Assembly (NCBI RefSeq): GCF_021497965.1
Contig: NZ_CP046525.1
Coordinates: forward strand, 868,001-932,000
Direction: 5' to 3'
DNA length: 64,000 nucleotides
From: Streptococcus infantis
GTDB lineage: Bacteria; Bacillota; Bacilli; Lactobacillales; Streptococcaceae
Positions 15,049 to 26,622 of this stretch are shown here, piece by piece (the first letter of the stretch is position 1; every line of letters begins with the position of its first letter). The notes under the pieces are model-generated. The model did not search any database. It was given only the letters and a program-made list of their open reading frames with translations, and was not told the origin of the DNA. The position numbers and the translations under genes were made by a program.

Positions 15049-18000
15049 TTAGTTAACCTCGACTACTTCTACAGTATCTTTGCCAAGTAAAATTAGGTGT
15101 TTCTCAATTCTATCTATCTGATAAGAACGAGATAGAGCCTCAGCATATAATTCTAATTGACCACGATAACGTTCAATAAGTTGACTTGAAAACTCGTATC
15201 GATCGGTCTTATAGTCAAATAGAACAATCTTATCATTATAAAGCAAATAACCATCTAAAATACCACGGACAACAAAGTCTTCCTGACTCTTAGCATCTCT
15301 TTTTAACATAGAGAAGGGTTGTTCTCGGTATAGTTTATCTTGATTAGCAAGAATCTCTTGACCAAGAATTGTATCAAAGAAGGATAGGATTTTTTCTAGA
15401 TTGACTTTCTCCTTAACGGCAGGACTTGCTTGCACTTGATCTAAGGCTTCTGATAGAGTTTTCAAAGTAGGCTTCTTATTGAGGTTAATTCGTTGCATCA
15501 ATTCATGGGTCGCACTACCAATCTCAGCCCCTGTAACTTTTTCAGTTTTTGAAAAATCTGGAAGCTCAAACTGAACAGTAGTCTCTTTTGGTTTACTTTG
15601 ACCAGCTACTACAACTCCTTCCATATCCATGACCGGTTCATAGAACTTTTTAATCTGACTCGGTGTCTGAACACTTGGAAGATTAATTGCTGCACGGTGG
15701 ATCTCGTTATACACTTCCACTTCTTTTAGCATTTCCAACGCATCTTTGATGGCTTCTGACTGACGGTTTTCTGCTTGGGATAGGTTTTGAAGTTGACTTT
15801 TATGTTCCAATTCTCCGATAGCTTCTTTGGTTAGGTCTTCTTCACCTTCAAAGCGCACACTAAAGTGCAAATCCTCTTTAGAAAATGCTTGATAGATGGC
15901 CCAAATCCAATCCTGGAAATTTTGAGCGTCTAGTCTAATTTCTCGACTCAAAAGACCTTTTCCATTTGTCGGATATTCTTTAGACTCTAATTTTTCACGT
16001 GATCCTTTTCCAACTAGATAGAGTTTTTTCTCAGCACGTGTCATGGCTACATAGAGCAAACGCATGAGTTCAGAATAACTTGCTAATTGGAGTTCTTCCT
16101 CATTTTGCGTATATGTTAAGCTTGGGATAGATAATTTAATGGTAGATGGAACATATTCCTCTTTTGCATTTGTAGCGACTCTAGCTACATAATTTAATCC
16201 AATTCCATTTGTGCGACTGAGGATAACCTCAGACATAGTATCCTTCTTGTTGAATTTTTGATCAATATTGAGGATAAAGACATAAGGAAATTCAAGCCCT
16301 TTACTCTTATGAATACTCATAAGTTCTACTGCATCCTTAGGTGGTGCTACAGCAACATTGGCAAGATCATGCTGGGCTTCCAAGACTTGGTCAATCATTC
16401 GAATAAATCGGGATAATCCCTTGTAATTACTCTTTTCAAACTGATCCGCTCTTAGAGCAAGGGCGTAGAGATTTGCCTGTCTGGCCTGTCCATTTGGCAA
16501 GGCACCAACATAGTCATAGTAAAAGCGGTCGCTATAGATTTTCCAAATGAGATCATAAAGAGAATGTGTTTTAGAATAAAAGCGCCATGAATGGACTGTT
16601 TCCATGAAAAATTCTAATTTTTTATGAAGTTCAGACTTAATTAAATCCTTATGAAGACTAGTTTTCGCTTGAGCATTGACTAGTTTCTCATAAAAGTTCT
16701 CTTGAACTTTATCCTCAGATTTTTGGAGAGCGAGACGAGCCAATTCATCCTCATCAAAGCTAAACATAGGAGATTTCATTAGAGCAACCAAAGCAAAGTC
16801 TTGAAGAGGGTTGTGGATGACACGAAGAGTATCCAACATAACCTGGACTTCTAGGGATTGCAAATAGTTTGCTTGAGCACCGTCTGTCTTGACAGGAATA
16901 CCATATTCAGACAAGGCGAGCAGAACTTGATCATTACGACTTCGACTAGCAGTTAAGATAACCATGTCCTTGAAAGGTACACCTTTATCATTATGAAGGT
17001 GAATTATCTCCTTGAGCACCATTCGCATTTCACCAGTCAGTTTATTAGTTGCAAATTCCTCCTCATCATCAGAATCGCTATCATCATCCTTATCGTACAA
17101 GAGAACTTCTGCCTTGTTTTCTGGATTTGATTGAATATCAGTATTTCCAAAAACAAGCTGGTGCATACCGTCATAAGATATCTCTCCAACTTCCTCGTCC
17201 ATGAGGTGTTTAAAGACATCGTTCGTAGCATCAAGAACCTCTGAACCGCTCCGGAAGTTTTCCTTAAGTAGAATTAACTGACCTTCTTTGTCATCTTGAG
17301 CAAATCTATGAAATTTTTCGTTGAAAATTTGGGGATCTGCCTGTCTAAAACGATAAATAGACTGCTTAATGTCACCCACCATAAAACGATTATGACCGTT
17401 TGAGAGGAGTTCTAGCATTCTTTCCTGGATGTGATTGGTATCCTGATATTCATCGACCATGACTTCATGGAAGCGTTCCTGATACTCTTGTCGAACCTGA
17501 GGGAAGTTTTCCAAAATCTCAATGGTATAGTGGCTAATATCAGCAAATTCGAAGGCATTTTCTTCGCGTTTTCGTTGTCGATAAGCATCAACAAAATCTC
17601 TCATGAAGACTTGGAAAGTCTTTGCCAAGTCCCAGGACTCTTGATGATAATCTTCTTGGAATTTTAGTAAAGTGATTTGATCATTGAGTGCAATCAGCTT
17701 TTCAAATTTTGATTTTCTCTCTTGGTTGTAAGCTTCTTTCAAGTCTTGCAGTTCGGCCTTGCGACTGGCGTTTGTGAGAGCTTTACCATTCTTAGCTTTA
17801 GAAATATTTACAACTCGCTCTAAAACTTCTTGGTATTGTTCAAAAGTAGATTCATGAGTTAAAGAACCGATTTCATTAAGAACTTGTTGGACAGATTCTA
17901 AATAAGCTGCTTTACCGAATTCATTGGCAACATTATCCAGGTGGTAACGGAAAAAGGTTTCTAAATCCCAGAGTTTCTCCTTTATATCGTCTACAAGTTT

Positions 18001-18699
18001 TTCTTTAGCTATAGTAAAATCAGCATTTTCACAACCTTTTAGGAAAGAATCCTGTAGCCAGGTCTGAGGATTGCTAGTAGATTGCAAAAAATCATAAATC
18101 ATATAGACCTGTTTACGCAGTCCACGCGCATCTTTGCTCCTACCTGCAAAGTTTTTGACTAATCGACTAAATTGTTCTTGTTCTTTGCCTTGGTAATGAC
18201 TTTCAAAAACTTGTCGAAAAACCTCATTTTTTAGGAGAAGTTGTTCACTTTCGTTCTGAAGGATACGAAAGTTTGGAGCAAGATCAAGGAGGTAGCCGTG
18301 CTTAGCCAGGAACTTCTGGGTAAAAGAATCCATGGTCCCAATTGCAGCATTGGGTAAATCGGCTAGTTGTCTACCAAGATGTTTTTTTAGTTCCACATCT
18401 TGCGTTTCTTGGATCTGTTGGCTGATTTTCTTTTCCAAGCGTTCTTTTAACTCAGTTGCTGCCTTAACGGTAAAGGTAGAGATAAAGAGTTGGCGAATTT
18501 CTACACCACGCGCTAGTTGGTCAAGAATACGTTCAGCCATGACAAAGGTTTTCCCCGAACCAGCAGAAGCTGAGACTAGAATATTTTGACCAGAACTATA
18601 GATTGCTTGAATTTGTTCAGCTGTTTTCTTAGGTTTCTTGTTAGACTGAGCTTCTGCTATTTGTAACTCTTTAATCTCTTCTTGAGATAAAAATTTCAT
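15049..18699 (-). CDS. rexA: ATP-dependent helicase-nuclease subunit RexA (AddA)
   Basis: Large subunit of the RexAB (AddAB) double-strand break resection complex, working with RexB to load recombinase. It is 1216 aa, a typical AddA size. A UvrD-like helicase core has Walker [15 protein letters not shown] near residue 43, motif [10 protein letters not shown] near residue 410, and motif [13 protein letters not shown] near residue 880. The C-terminal RecB-type nuclease has GILDGYL and LFDYKTDR near residues 1150-1180. Its start overlaps the rexB stop by 4 bases (ATGA), so the two are translationally coupled. All key motifs are intact. Confidence 0.96.
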   Translation of the reverse strand: MKFLSQEEIKELQIAEAQSNKKPKKTAEQIQAIYSSGQNILVSASAGSGKTFVMAERILDQLARGVEIRQLFISTFTVKAATELKERLEKKISQQIQETQDVELKKHLGRQLADLPNAAIGTMDSFTQKFLAKHGYLLDLAPNFRILQNESEQLLLKNEVFRQVFESHYQGKEQEQFSRLVKNFAGRSKDARGLRKQVYMIYDFLQSTSNPQTWLQDSFLKGCENADFTIAKEKLVDDIKEKLWDLETFFRYHLDNVANEFGKAAYLESVQQVLNEIGSLTHESTFEQYQEVLERVVNISKAKNGKALTNASRKAELQDLKEAYNQERKSKFEKLIALNDQITLLKFQEDYHQESWDLAKTFQVFMRDFVDAYRQRKREENAFEFADISHYTIEILENFPQVRQEYQERFHEVMVDEYQDTNHIQERMLELLSNGHNRFMVGDIKQSIYRFRQADPQIFNEKFHRFAQDDKEGQLILLKENFRSGSEVLDATNDVFKHLMDEEVGEISYDGMHQLVFGNTDIQSNPENKAEVLLYDKDDDSDSDDEEEFATNKLTGEMRMVLKEIIHLHNDKGVPFKDMVILTASRSRNDQVLLALSEYGIPVKTDGAQANYLQSLEVQVMLDTLRVIHNPLQDFALVALMKSPMFSFDEDELARLALQKSEDKVQENFYEKLVNAQAKTSLHKDLIKSELHKKLEFFMETVHSWRFYSKTHSLYDLIWKIYSDRFYYDYVGALPNGQARQANLYALALRADQFEKSNYKGLSRFIRMIDQVLEAQHDLANVAVAPPKDAVELMSIHKSKGLEFPYVFILNIDQKFNKKDTMSEVILSRTNGIGLNYVARVATNAKEEYVPSTIKLSIPSLTYTQNEEELQLASYSELMRLLYVAMTRAEKKLYLVGKGSREKLESKEYPTNGKGLLSREIRLDAQNFQDWIWAIYQAFSKEDLHFSVRFEGEEDLTKEAIGELEHKSQLQNLSQAENRQSEAIKDALEMLKEVEVYNEIHRAAINLPSVQTPSQIKKFYEPVMDMEGVVVAGQSKPKETTVQFELPDFSKTEKVTGAEIGSATHELMQRINLNKKPTLKTLSEALDQVQASPAVKEKVNLEKILSFFDTILGQEILANQDKLYREQPFSMLKRDAKSQEDFVVRGILDGYLLYNDKIVLFDYKTDRYEFSSQLIERYRGQLELYAEALSRSYQIDRIEKHLILLGKDTVEVVEVN

Positions 18700-21600
18700 C
18701 GCTCCAACTCCTCTCTGATTTTATTAAACCATGCTTCCTTGTCATTGCTCTTAGCTACCTTGTCTAACAATCTAGCCTGACCTAGATGATAATTAGCTTC
18801 AAAACCTGTAATAGACTGATATTGCTGAACATAGGGCGCAATGCTTCTACCGTTTTCAGTATATGGATTGATAGCAAATTGACCAGATAAAATCTTCTCT
18901 GCTGCCTTTTTGTAGATAAGGGCATTATAGTCTAGTAATAATTGGAATTCTTCATCAGATAACTGATATGTCTTGTTTTTATTGTAAAACTCTCCAAGGT
19001 GTTGCATCTCTTTTTCGAGAAAGAGACCTTGGTATTTCATGCTCTTATTGGTTTCAGTTACTGCCTTTGAAAGAGTTTTAACAGTTTGTAATGACTGAGT
19101 TGGTTCAGACATTTCTAAGTACATAGCTCCAAAGAAGTCTTTATTTCCTTCTTTCTTAAGGGCAGCCAAGTATGTTGGCAATTGTGAGTTTAGACCGTTA
19201 AAAAAGAGAGGAAAGTTAAATTGAGTTAGAGAAGATTTGTAGTCTACAACACCAATAGCATCTGATGTTTTCAAACGGTCAATACGATCGACCTTCCCAC
19301 GAACATAAACATTACGACCATTATCTAACTGTACAAAAGCTTGTTCCTTGCCACCAAAAACAGCCTCCTCTTGAATTGTTTCGACATCAGCATTGTGACA
19401 AAGAATATGTCCAGTAGCGCGTGCCACATCTAAGAGAACTTCCTTAGCAAATTGAGATTCTAAACTTTCTTGATAAATAGCTTGAAACTCTCTTTCTTGA
19501 CTAGTTTCAGAGATGGCTTGTTCTAAACGGCGATCAAAAGATGTATCAGCAGGAAGTTTCATTGCACGTTCAAAAATACGATGCAAGAAATTCCCGTGAC
19601 TTCTAGCGTCAGGTTTTAATCGCAATTCTTCCTGCAAGCCTAAGACATAACGAATGTAATAACTGTATTCATTGCGATAAAACTCCGTCAATCCAGAAGT
19701 GGATAGATAAAAATCTTGATCCTTTGGATATAAAGCTTCCAGCGTTTCACTAGCTAAAGTTTTGCTTTTGGGACTTGTTGGTAAAACTGGATTTTCTAAA
19801 CCTTGGTCTTCCAACTTTTTCCCCATGACACGAGCCAGAACTTTTATAAAAGTTAAGTCTTCATCACTTGAAGTTGATTCACTTTGTTGATGATAGGCAA
19901 TGAGACTAGACAAAAGACTGTGATAAGAACCGATATCATCTTTCGATAGATTTTTTCTGTCGATTTTCTTTTCGATTTTGCTAAATCCTAAGTTCTGCAA
20001 TTCCTTCAAATAAATTGACTCTTCACTCTCGTCTTCATTGAATAAACTTGGAGCTGACAAAACTAACTGTTTACGAGCAGAGTTAACCAGAGAAAGCATA
20101 GTATAACGATTCTTTTTAAGATTTTCCTGGCTAGCAATCATCAATTGTGAACCTTCTAGAGTCACTTGATTCAAGGTTTCTCTTTCTTCATCGCTCAACA
20201 AACTATTATTTTGAGTGATTTTTGGCAAGTTGTTCTGACTTAAACCAAGCGCATAGATATAATCGGATGTCAACGGTGAAATTAAATCATAACTCTGCAC
20301 CAGAACAGTATCTACTGTTGCTGGAATTGTACGGTAATTGGACAAAGACATACCCGAATGAAGAAGTGCCAAGAAATCATCTAAAGTGACCTGAGAACCT
20401 TCAAACACGGTTGCAAATTGCTCCATGACATGGCAAAAAGCCTTCCAGACTTCTTCTTGTCTTTCTTGTTCAGATACCTCCAATGTTTCTGTTAAGACTT
20501 GTAACTGCTTGGTCAAATGAGCTTCCTTCAAAAAGTTGTTCCATTTAGCAAGAAGATTTTCAGCCTTTTGCTTGCGACTTCCTAGTAAATTTTCTAAAGG
20601 TGTAATGATACGAAGTCGAAGTTCATTTAATTTTTCTAGATCAAACTTTCCGTGATGTGACTTTGTAAACTCTTGTTTAAAATTAGAAAGACCATCAATC
20701 CCCAGATAGCGGAGATATTGTTCAAAGCTATCAATTTCCTCTTGACTAAGGTCCGTATACAAGTTAGTTCGTAGGAGATTAATCAAATCTTCCTGACGGA
20801 AATTGTATCGTTTCAAACGTCCGATGGATTCTACAAATTGCGTTAAAGGATGATGAGCCATGGACTCACTCTTGCCCAGATAAAATGGAATCTGATACTG
20901 ATTAAATATTGTCTGCAAAGACAGTTTATAAGACTCTACATCACCTAGCAGGATTCGAAAATTCTTATAGCTCAGTTCTGAGTCTTGGTGCAATTTTTGG
21001 CGAATACTACGAGCTACTAACTCCAACTCTTCTTTTTGTGTTAGACAAGACCAGATTTGCAAGTCCTTTCTATCTTCGTCATTCACGTCTAAATTAATTT
21101 CGGAATAATCATAAGCACTTTCGAGAAGCCTTGAGGCTTTAGCAAAGGCATCAAGTTTCTCATGGTCTTGACAAGCATTTTCTGCCTTGGTCTGATATTT
21201 AAAGGCTAAATGATGCAAAAACTCAACACTGGCTTGATAAAGATTCCCTTCAGTAAATGGACTTGTATAAGCTTTTTTAGTCGCATACACACCAATAATA
21301 ATCTCAACACCCTTACGGTGTAGCAGATCCACTAGGTGTTCTTCTTCTGAAGAGAAACGAGTAAAACCATCAATAACTAGGGCAATCTGACTAAAATCAC
21401 TACTTACTTTGTTTTCTTCGATAGCATTGATTAGATATGATAATTGACTCCCTTGTGAAATTTGTCCTTGGTTGAGATATGCTGTTACCTTTTCAAAAAT
21501 CAAGAGTAAATCAGAACGTTTATCAGCGTCAGATAGACTTTCTAAATCCAAAAAGCTCATCTTTGCAGTTGTCATTTCATGGTAAATCTCAATCAGTTGT

Positions 21601-21947
21601 TGGATGAATTGAGGATCTTGCTTAATAGCCCCGTAAACACGCAAATCCTTAGCGTCTATCTCAGACAAACATTTATAAAAAGCCATACCCAGACCAATAT
21701 CATCGAGACTTGACTTCGCGGGTATATCGTTTAAAACCAAATAACGAGCCATTTGTGCGAAGCGCGTGACTGTAATCGCAAAAGAAGCCTGCTGACTCAA
21801 GCACTCCAGCACGGCACGTTCCTTTTCAAAAGAAAGAGAGTTAGGGGCAATATAAAAGACTCGTTTGCCTTGGTCAACTAGTCCTTGAGCCTCCTTGGTT
21901 AGGATTTCTGTTAAAGAAGTCCGAGTATCGGTATAAAGTAGTTTCAT
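18696..21947 (-). CDS. rexB: ATP-dependent helicase-nuclease subunit RexB (AddB)
   Basis: Partner of RexA in recombinational repair. About 1083 aa. The C-terminal nuclease core shows [10 protein letters not shown] and [12 protein letters not shown] near residues 900-920. AddB-type Fe-S cysteines typical of Bacillus are not evident, as is usual for streptococcal RexB. The N-terminus retains a degenerate helicase-like fold with [14 protein letters not shown] prefer the ATG at 21947 (MKLLYTD) over the in-frame ATG at 21971. GAGG lies 5 bases upstream of 21947, whereas the predicted transcript starts at about 21973, leaving the longer form no ribosome site. Confidence 0.93.
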   Translation of the reverse strand: MKLLYTDTRTSLTEILTKEAQGLVDQGKRVFYIAPNSLSFEKERAVLECLSQQASFAITVTRFAQMARYLVLNDIPAKSSLDDIGLGMAFYKCLSEIDAKDLRVYGAIKQDPQFIQQLIEIYHEMTTAKMSFLDLESLSDADKRSDLLLIFEKVTAYLNQGQISQGSQLSYLINAIEENKVSSDFSQIALVIDGFTRFSSEEEHLVDLLHRKGVEIIIGVYATKKAYTSPFTEGNLYQASVEFLHHLAFKYQTKAENACQDHEKLDAFAKASRLLESAYDYSEINLDVNDEDRKDLQIWSCLTQKEELELVARSIRQKLHQDSELSYKNFRILLGDVESYKLSLQTIFNQYQIPFYLGKSESMAHHPLTQFVESIGRLKRYNFRQEDLINLLRTNLYTDLSQEEIDSFEQYLRYLGIDGLSNFKQEFTKSHHGKFDLEKLNELRLRIITPLENLLGSRKQKAENLLAKWNNFLKEAHLTKQLQVLTETLEVSEQERQEEVWKAFCHVMEQFATVFEGSQVTLDDFLALLHSGMSLSNYRTIPATVDTVLVQSYDLISPLTSDYIYALGLSQNNLPKITQNNSLLSDEERETLNQVTLEGSQLMIASQENLKKNRYTMLSLVNSARKQLVLSAPSLFNEDESEESIYLKELQNLGFSKIEKKIDRKNLSKDDIGSYHSLLSSLIAYHQQSESTSSDEDLTFIKVLARVMGKKLEDQGLENPVLPTSPKSKTLASETLEALYPKDQDFYLSTSGLTEFYRNEYSYYIRYVLGLQEELRLKPDARSHGNFLHRIFERAMKLPADTSFDRRLEQAISETSQEREFQAIYQESLESQFAKEVLLDVARATGHILCHNADVETIQEEAVFGGKEQAFVQLDNGRNVYVRGKVDRIDRLKTSDAIGVVDYKSSLTQFNFPLFFNGLNSQLPTYLAALKKEGNKDFFGAMYLEMSEPTQSLQTVKTLSKAVTETNKSMKYQGLFLEKEMQHLGEFYNKNKTYQLSDEEFQLLLDYNALIYKKAAEKILSGQFAINPYTENGRSIAPYVQQYQSITGFEANYHLGQARLLDKVAKSNDKEAWFNKIREELER

Positions 21948-21979
21948 CTCTGCCTCATTTGTTTTTGTCATTACCTTTT

Positions 21980-21988
21980 ATTATATCA
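21980..21988 (-). promoter_or_regulatory. Extended -10 promoter of rexBA
   Basis: Minus strand TGATATAAT. The predicted start point is about 21973, which bears on the choice of rexB start codon. No good -35 is seen. Confidence 0.6.
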
Positions 21989-22044
21989 TTTTTTAAGTCA
22001 AAACAGATTGATATAAAGCCCTTATTTTAACCTGTCCCATATCA

Positions 22045-22072
22045 AAAAAGTCGGAATAAACTCCGACTTTTT
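22045..22072 (-). terminator. Terminator of the CPBP protease gene (bidirectional)
   Basis: AAAAAGTCGGA pairs perfectly with TCCGACTTTTT around a 6-base loop. It sits 6 bases past the stop at 22078. Confidence 0.9.
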
Positions 22073-22077
22073 ATTAT

Positions 22078-22749
22078 TTACCTACCAGAAAACAAGAGTA
22101 CCCATAATTCCCAAAATGCAGCAATGTTAAACATGATGTGAAGTAAAATAGGATAATAGAGAGAATGAGTTTTTCGGTAGAGGAAAGCTAAAATTGCTCC
22201 TCCACTTGCATAGGTGAAAAAGGCAAGTGGTGTTATACCATCAGCAACATGCACATAGCCAAAGACACAGGCTGATAGTAAAACATCTCCATACCAAGGT
22301 GAATCTTTCAAAAATGTATTCATCAGAACTCCTCGATATACCAATTCTTCTGTAATTGGTCCTAACAGACAAACAATAAGTAAAAGATAAGGTAACTCTT
22401 GTCGCCCTGTCATCTCAGTCAATTCATTTAAAGCGATTTGATTGGACGTTGCTGGGGTTAAAAAAGAAAACACAATATCTGAAAGATAACTGACTCCATA
22501 AGCAAGAAGCAAATAAACTGGATATCTCCATTTCCACTTCAACTCAAGAATTCTTCTACCTTCGAATACTAGTAAATAAAGAGTAGCTAGAAAAGTAACG
22601 CTAAACTCTAAAAAAGAAAGAATTTGAAAAAATTCTCTACTAGCAAGCACAAGTCTACCTGCAAAATGATTAAAAATCCACCAAAACCATGTCTTTCTAT
22701 AAATGATTACCAACAAGGCTAGTAAAACCTGTACTGTTCTTCTTTTCAT
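22078..22749 (-). CDS. CPBP family intramembrane glutamic endopeptidase (CAAX protease-like)
   Basis: 223-aa membrane protein with about six to eight hydrophobic spans. The family's catalytic signature is present: ITEELVYRGVL (the EExxR motif) near residues 134-144, then FGYVHV and HIMFN, which supply the two conserved His. Members cleave membrane peptides in bacteriocin maturation or self-immunity. No bacteriocin or quorum-sensing peptide is visible next door, so a housekeeping membrane role is equally likely. It has its own TG-extended -10 (22806-22814) and terminator and is therefore monocistronic. Confidence 0.88.
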   Translation of the reverse strand: MKRRTVQVLLALLVIIYRKTWFWWIFNHFAGRLVLASREFFQILSFLEFSVTFLATLYLLVFEGRRILELKWKWRYPVYLLLAYGVSYLSDIVFSFLTPATSNQIALNELTEMTGRQELPYLLLIVCLLGPITEELVYRGVLMNTFLKDSPWYGDVLLSACVFGYVHVADGITPLAFFTYASGGAILAFLYRKTHSLYYPILLHIMFNIAAFWELWVLLFSGR

Positions 22750-22805
22750 GATAGGACCTCTGCTTTTTTATACTTTACTCTATAAAATTAAATGCTCGCA
22801 AATTT

Positions 22806-22814
22806 AGTATATCA
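22806..22814 (-). promoter_or_regulatory. Extended -10 of the CPBP protease gene
   Basis: Minus strand TGATATACT, about 57 bases before the start codon at 22749. Confidence 0.5.
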
Positions 22815-22892
22815 TATTTTTGTTATCTATCTAGTAAAAATCCTAAAAAGAAATAGCATTTCTCCTTACTTTAGCCTTATTTGTCTAAAATA

Positions 22893-22901
22893 TGCTATAA
22901 T
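22893..22901 (+). promoter_or_regulatory. Extended -10 of the Cof-type phosphatase gene
   Basis: TGCTATAAT. The predicted start near 22908 excludes the more upstream in-frame ATG at 22881 and supports the ATG at 22932. Confidence 0.65.
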
Positions 22902-22931
22902 ATAGGCAGAACACGTAAAAAGGTAAATACT

Positions 22932-23741
22932 ATGATTAAATTACTTGCCCTAGATATGGATGGTACTCTTCTCAACGAAGCCAAGGAAATTCCTCAGGCT
23001 CATATTGATGCTATTCATAAGGCTATCGAAAAAGGTGTCAAACTGGTCCTCTGTACTGGTCGTCCTCTCTTTGGAGTTCTTCCCTACTATAAAAAACTAG
23101 GTCTTGATTTGCAGAATGAATACGTTATTGTCAACAATGGTTGTTCTACCCACCAAACTAGTGACTGGGGCCTTGTTGACTGGCGAGAACTTAGTAAATC
23201 TGACATCGAATACCTGAATGAACTTGCTGAAAAGAGTGAGGTCCAGTTGACTCTCTTTGACGAGGAACACTACTTCGTTCTCGGAGGCAAACCAAATCCT
23301 ATTGTTCAATATGATGCTACACTTGTCTTTGCTGACCTGACTGAAATCTCACTGGAAGAAGCTACTAGCGGGAAATATCGCATGTTCCAAGGCATGTTCT
23401 TAGGCACAAAAGAGCAAACAGATGATTTTGAACAACGATTTGCTGATGAACTTTGTCAGAGATTTAGCGGTGTTCGTTCTCAACCTGTTATCTATGAGGC
23501 GATGCCACTTGGCACAACCAAGGCTTCTGCTCTTTCTCGCTTGGCTGAGATTTTGGATATCCAACCTTCTGAAATCATGGCAATGGGTGATGCCAATAAC
23601 GACATTGAGATGTTGGAGTTTGCAGGGTTAGGGATTGCTATGGGAAATGCCAGCGACTACGTCAAATCTCTCGCGGATGCCGTAACAACTAGCAACGAAG
23701 AAGAGGGCGTTGCACGCGCTATTGAAAAATATATTTTGTAA
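22932..23741 (+). CDS. Cof-type HAD-IIB sugar phosphatase
   Basis: 269 aa from the ATG at 22932, with AAAGG upstream. Motif I is LALDMDGTLL (residues 5-14), motif II VLCTGRP, and motif IV MAMGDANNDIEML near residue 219, together with the large C2B cap that defines the Cof/YidA group. Such enzymes dephosphorylate sugar phosphates and other small phosphates; the substrate cannot be read from sequence. It is monocistronic, convergent with the SemiSWEET gene, and shares a bidirectional terminator with it. Confidence 0.9.
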   Translation: MIKLLALDMDGTLLNEAKEIPQAHIDAIHKAIEKGVKLVLCTGRPLFGVLPYYKKLGLDLQNEYVIVNNGCSTHQTSDWGLVDWRELSKSDIEYLNELAEKSEVQLTLFDEEHYFVLGGKPNPIVQYDATLVFADLTEISLEEATSGKYRMFQGMFLGTKEQTDDFEQRFADELCQRFSGVRSQPVIYEAMPLGTTKASALSRLAEILDIQPSEIMAMGDANNDIEMLEFAGLGIAMGNASDYVKSLADAVTTSNEEEGVARAIEKYIL

Positions 23742-23747
23742 ACAAAT

Positions 23748-23783
23748 AAAAGCAACCAGCAGAACATTCTGCTAGTTGCTTTT
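23748..23783 (+). terminator. Bidirectional terminator between the Cof and SemiSWEET genes
   Basis: A 15-bp stem with one C-A mismatch closes on the 4-base loop ACAT. It has A-rich and T-rich flanks, as expected for convergent genes. Confidence 0.88.
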
Positions 23784-23788
23784 TATTT

Positions 23789-24049
23789 TTAAAATAAAGC
23801 TGTCAAAGCTGTGATAATCCCAAAAACAATACCTGGTGCATTAGCTGCTGCCAAAGGAATATCACGTTCTTTTTTAAAGAGTCCGTAGTAAACCCAAAGA
23901 CTACAGTTAATTGCAGCTACTGCTGGCTGAATAAAGTTTCCCTTTTGACCTGCAAGGTTGTTCATAATTTGTGGAATATATGAGATATACATCATCACAG
24001 ACATAAAGGTTGCAATCCAACCCAACGTTTTCATTTGCTTTTCAGTCAT
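23789..24049 (-). CDS. SemiSWEET family sugar transporter
   Basis: 86-aa half-SWEET from the ATG at 24049, which follows AGGAGAAG. There are three hydrophobic helices, and the PQ-loop motif SYIPQI is in helix 1. A conserved NxS/W segment (AAINCSLWVYYG) in helix 2 and AANAPGI in helix 3 fit the family, which dimerises to transport sugars. The substrate is not evident. An upstream in-frame ATG at 24088 lacks a ribosome site and would add a polar tail, so I rejected it. It is convergent with the Cof phosphatase. Confidence 0.88.
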   Translation of the reverse strand: MTEKQMKTLGWIATFMSVMMYISYIPQIMNNLAGQKGNFIQPAVAAINCSLWVYYGLFKKERDIPLAAANAPGIVFGIITALTALF

Positions 24050-24169
24050 TTTCTTCTCCTTTCGACTTAGAACCACTGTATTATACACTATTTTTCAAAT
24101 TCATGTAAGCAAAAGTTTCCATTATTATGAAAACGTAAATTATTACAATCATGTGATAAGATAATCATC

Positions 24170-24202
24170 AAAAATCCCTCTGAATATTACAGAGGGATTT
24201 TT
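24170..24202 (-). terminator. Terminator of pcrA
   Basis: A 13-bp perfect stem including ATCCCTCTG with CAGAGGGAT around a 7-base loop, with A/T tracts on both sides, 15 bases past the pcrA stop. Confidence 0.9.
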
Positions 24203-24217
24203 ATTCGTTAAGAAAAC

Positions 24218-26506
24218 TTACTTTTTCTCAATCGGTGCTACACTGGCTAAGAGTTTTTTGAGACCAACCTCTGGAAAATTGATTTTCAATTCCTGTGTTG
24301 ATCCACTGCCTGAAACTTCCAGAACAGTTCCTTCGCCCCATTTTTTATGAAGGGCAATATCCCCAACAGACCAGTTTGTATCACTAGAATCTTGCTTATT
24401 CCCAGCCGCAAATTGTCCAAATGGTAAACCACTTGATTGGATCGATGTAGGAGCAGCATTCCGCTTTCGTTCTTGAAGCGCCTGAGCGAGACTCATTCCT
24501 TTACCAAATGCTGTTCCTCCGCCACTATAAGACGCTTTAAAACTTGTATTAGCCGGACGTGCTAATCCTTGATAGGTCAACAAATCTGAACTAATCTCAT
24601 TGATAAAGCGTGTGGGACGATTGTAACTAGTACGTCCGAATAGCAAGCGAGAGCTTGCATTGGTCAGATAAAGAATTTTCTCGGCGCGCGTGATTCCTAC
24701 ATAAGCCAAACGACGTTCTTCTTCTAATTCATCTGGATCTTCAGTAGCGCGACTGAGTGGGAAAACATTTTCCTCCATACCAATGATAAAGACAACAGGA
24801 AACTCAAGCCCTTTGGCCGCGTGAAGAGTCATCAAGGTTACTTCAGATGTCTCTTGGCTACCAGAGTCCGTATCTGCTATCAAAGCCAAGTCGTTCAGGA
24901 ATCGACTAAGTTTATCTAGTCCTGTTTCCTCTTCATCACTTTCAGGATCATCATCGAAGTTTTTCGTAACAGAGAGGAACTCCTCGATATTTTCAACCCG
25001 AGCCTTACTTTCCAAGGTTGCTTGGGCCTTAAGTAAATCAACATAACCTGTTCTTTCTATTACTGCTTCTACCAACTCAGTGATTGTCAATCGGTCCAGT
25101 TGTTCACGCAAATCAAAAATCATATTAGCGAAGTCCCAAATAGATTGAGCAGCTTTCCCCTTGATACCAGACAACATGATATTTGCAGAGGCATCTAACA
25201 TAGACATTTCTTGCATGTTCGCAAAGTCACGAATCTTCTCAACAGTTCCTGGGCCAATACCACGTTTTGGTTCGTTGATAATGCGTTCAAAACTGATATT
25301 GTCACTCAAATTAGCAATAAGGTTAAGATAAGCAATAATATCACGAATTTCCTTACGACTGTAGAATTTTGTTCCACCAACCATTGTGTACGGAATATTT
25401 GACTTAAGCAGAGCTTCCTCTATGGTACGTGACTGGGCATTAGTACGATAAAGAACTGCAAAGTCTTTATGTAGGAAGTTGTGGCTACGTCCAAGTTCAT
25501 CAATCGTTTTAGCTACAAAGACAGCCTCGTCCTGTTCATCATTAGCACGATAGTAAATGATTTGTTCCCCATCTGCATTTTGAGTCCAAAGGTTCTTAGG
25601 ACGACGGTTCTTATTATTTTTGATAACATCGTTGGCAGCTTGTAGGATGGTTTTAGTGGAACGATAATTTTCCTCTAACAAGACTACCTTAGCATCTGGA
25701 TAATCCTTCTCAAAATCGAGGATATTCTGCATATCTGCACCACGCCAACCATAGATAGACTGGTCTGCATCCCCAACTACACAGATATTTTTGAAACGAG
25801 AAGCTAAGAGTTTAACAAGTTGATATTGAGCGTGGTTTGTATCTTGATATTCATCCACATGGATATACTGGAACTTTTGCTGGTAGTATGTCAAGACATC
25901 TGGATTCTGATCAAAAAGTCGCAGCGTCAACATGATCAAATCATCAAAGTCTACTGACTCAGACTGACGAAGCTCCTTTTGGTATGCAGTATAACATTTA
26001 GCCACAATATCAGTATACAAATCTCCAGCTTGAGCAGCATAAGCCACATCATCAATCAGGTCATTCTTAGCATTAGAAATAGTTCCTAAAATAGAACGTT
26101 CATTCCATTTTTTAGGATCTAAGTTTAATTGTTTTAAGATACGCTTCATCAGTGTTCGTTGCTCACCTGGATCGATGATTGTAAAATTACGATTATAGCC
26201 AATATGATCTGCATCCCGACGTAAGATACGAACACACATGGAGTGAAAGGTCGCAATCAAACAATCCTGGGTAGCTGGATTCAAACCATAGGCACGCTCC
26301 TTCATTTCACGAGCGGCCTTATTGGTAAAGGTAATAGCTAGGATATTCCATGGATGGACCATCTTTTCATCAATCAAGTAAGCAATACGATGGGTCAAAA
26401 CTCGTGTTTTCCCAGAACCAGCCCCTGCCATGATTAGCAGTGGACCTTCTGTAGTCTGTACCGCTTCCGCTTGGCGGTCATTCATACCGTTTAATAAAGG
26501 GTTCAT
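24218..26506 (-). CDS. pcrA: DNA helicase PcrA (UvrD/Rep superfamily 1)
   Basis: Essential 3'-5' helicase in repair and in removal of recombinase filaments and stalled RNA polymerase. It is 762 aa, typical of PcrA. Walker A is AGAGSGKTRVLTHR near residue 28, motif [10 protein letters not shown] near residue 217, motif III DADQSIYGWRGAD, and motif VI YVGITRAEKILY near residue 590. A C-terminal Tudor-like domain follows (GDIALHKKWGEGTVLEV). The start at 26506 follows AGGAAGAG. It appears monocistronic with its own terminator. Confidence 0.96.
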   Translation of the reverse strand: MNPLLNGMNDRQAEAVQTTEGPLLIMAGAGSGKTRVLTHRIAYLIDEKMVHPWNILAITFTNKAAREMKERAYGLNPATQDCLIATFHSMCVRILRRDADHIGYNRNFTIIDPGEQRTLMKRILKQLNLDPKKWNERSILGTISNAKNDLIDDVAYAAQAGDLYTDIVAKCYTAYQKELRQSESVDFDDLIMLTLRLFDQNPDVLTYYQQKFQYIHVDEYQDTNHAQYQLVKLLASRFKNICVVGDADQSIYGWRGADMQNILDFEKDYPDAKVVLLEENYRSTKTILQAANDVIKNNKNRRPKNLWTQNADGEQIIYYRANDEQDEAVFVAKTIDELGRSHNFLHKDFAVLYRTNAQSRTIEEALLKSNIPYTMVGGTKFYSRKEIRDIIAYLNLIANLSDNISFERIINEPKRGIGPGTVEKIRDFANMQEMSMLDASANIMLSGIKGKAAQSIWDFANMIFDLREQLDRLTITELVEAVIERTGYVDLLKAQATLESKARVENIEEFLSVTKNFDDDPESDEEETGLDKLSRFLNDLALIADTDSGSQETSEVTLMTLHAAKGLEFPVVFIIGMEENVFPLSRATEDPDELEEERRLAYVGITRAEKILYLTNASSRLLFGRTSYNRPTRFINEISSDLLTYQGLARPANTSFKASYSGGGTAFGKGMSLAQALQERKRNAAPTSIQSSGLPFGQFAAGNKQDSSDTNWSVGDIALHKKWGEGTVLEVSGSGSTQELKINFPEVGLKKLLASVAPIEKK

Positions 26507-26588
26507 TTTCTCTTCCTATTCTTCAAATCAATGTTTCTATTATATCAAAAAAGACGAAAAATAACTCGGACTTGGACGAGCTTATTTT

Positions 26589-26617
26589 ACAAAAAAGAAC
26601 ACCAAGCAGTGTTCTTT
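26589..26617 (-). terminator. Terminator of the glmU-Nudix-macP-mtnN operon
   Basis: AAAGAACAC pairs with GTGTTCTTT around a 6-base loop. On the minus strand TTTTTTGT follows. It lies 6 bases beyond the mtnN stop. Confidence 0.88.
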
Positions 26618-26622
26618 GTATT

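Noticed and set aside
22078-22749. Bacteriocin immunity or maturation locus based on the CPBP protease
   Set aside because: There is no bacteriocin precursor, double-glycine leader, ABC exporter or two-component system nearby.
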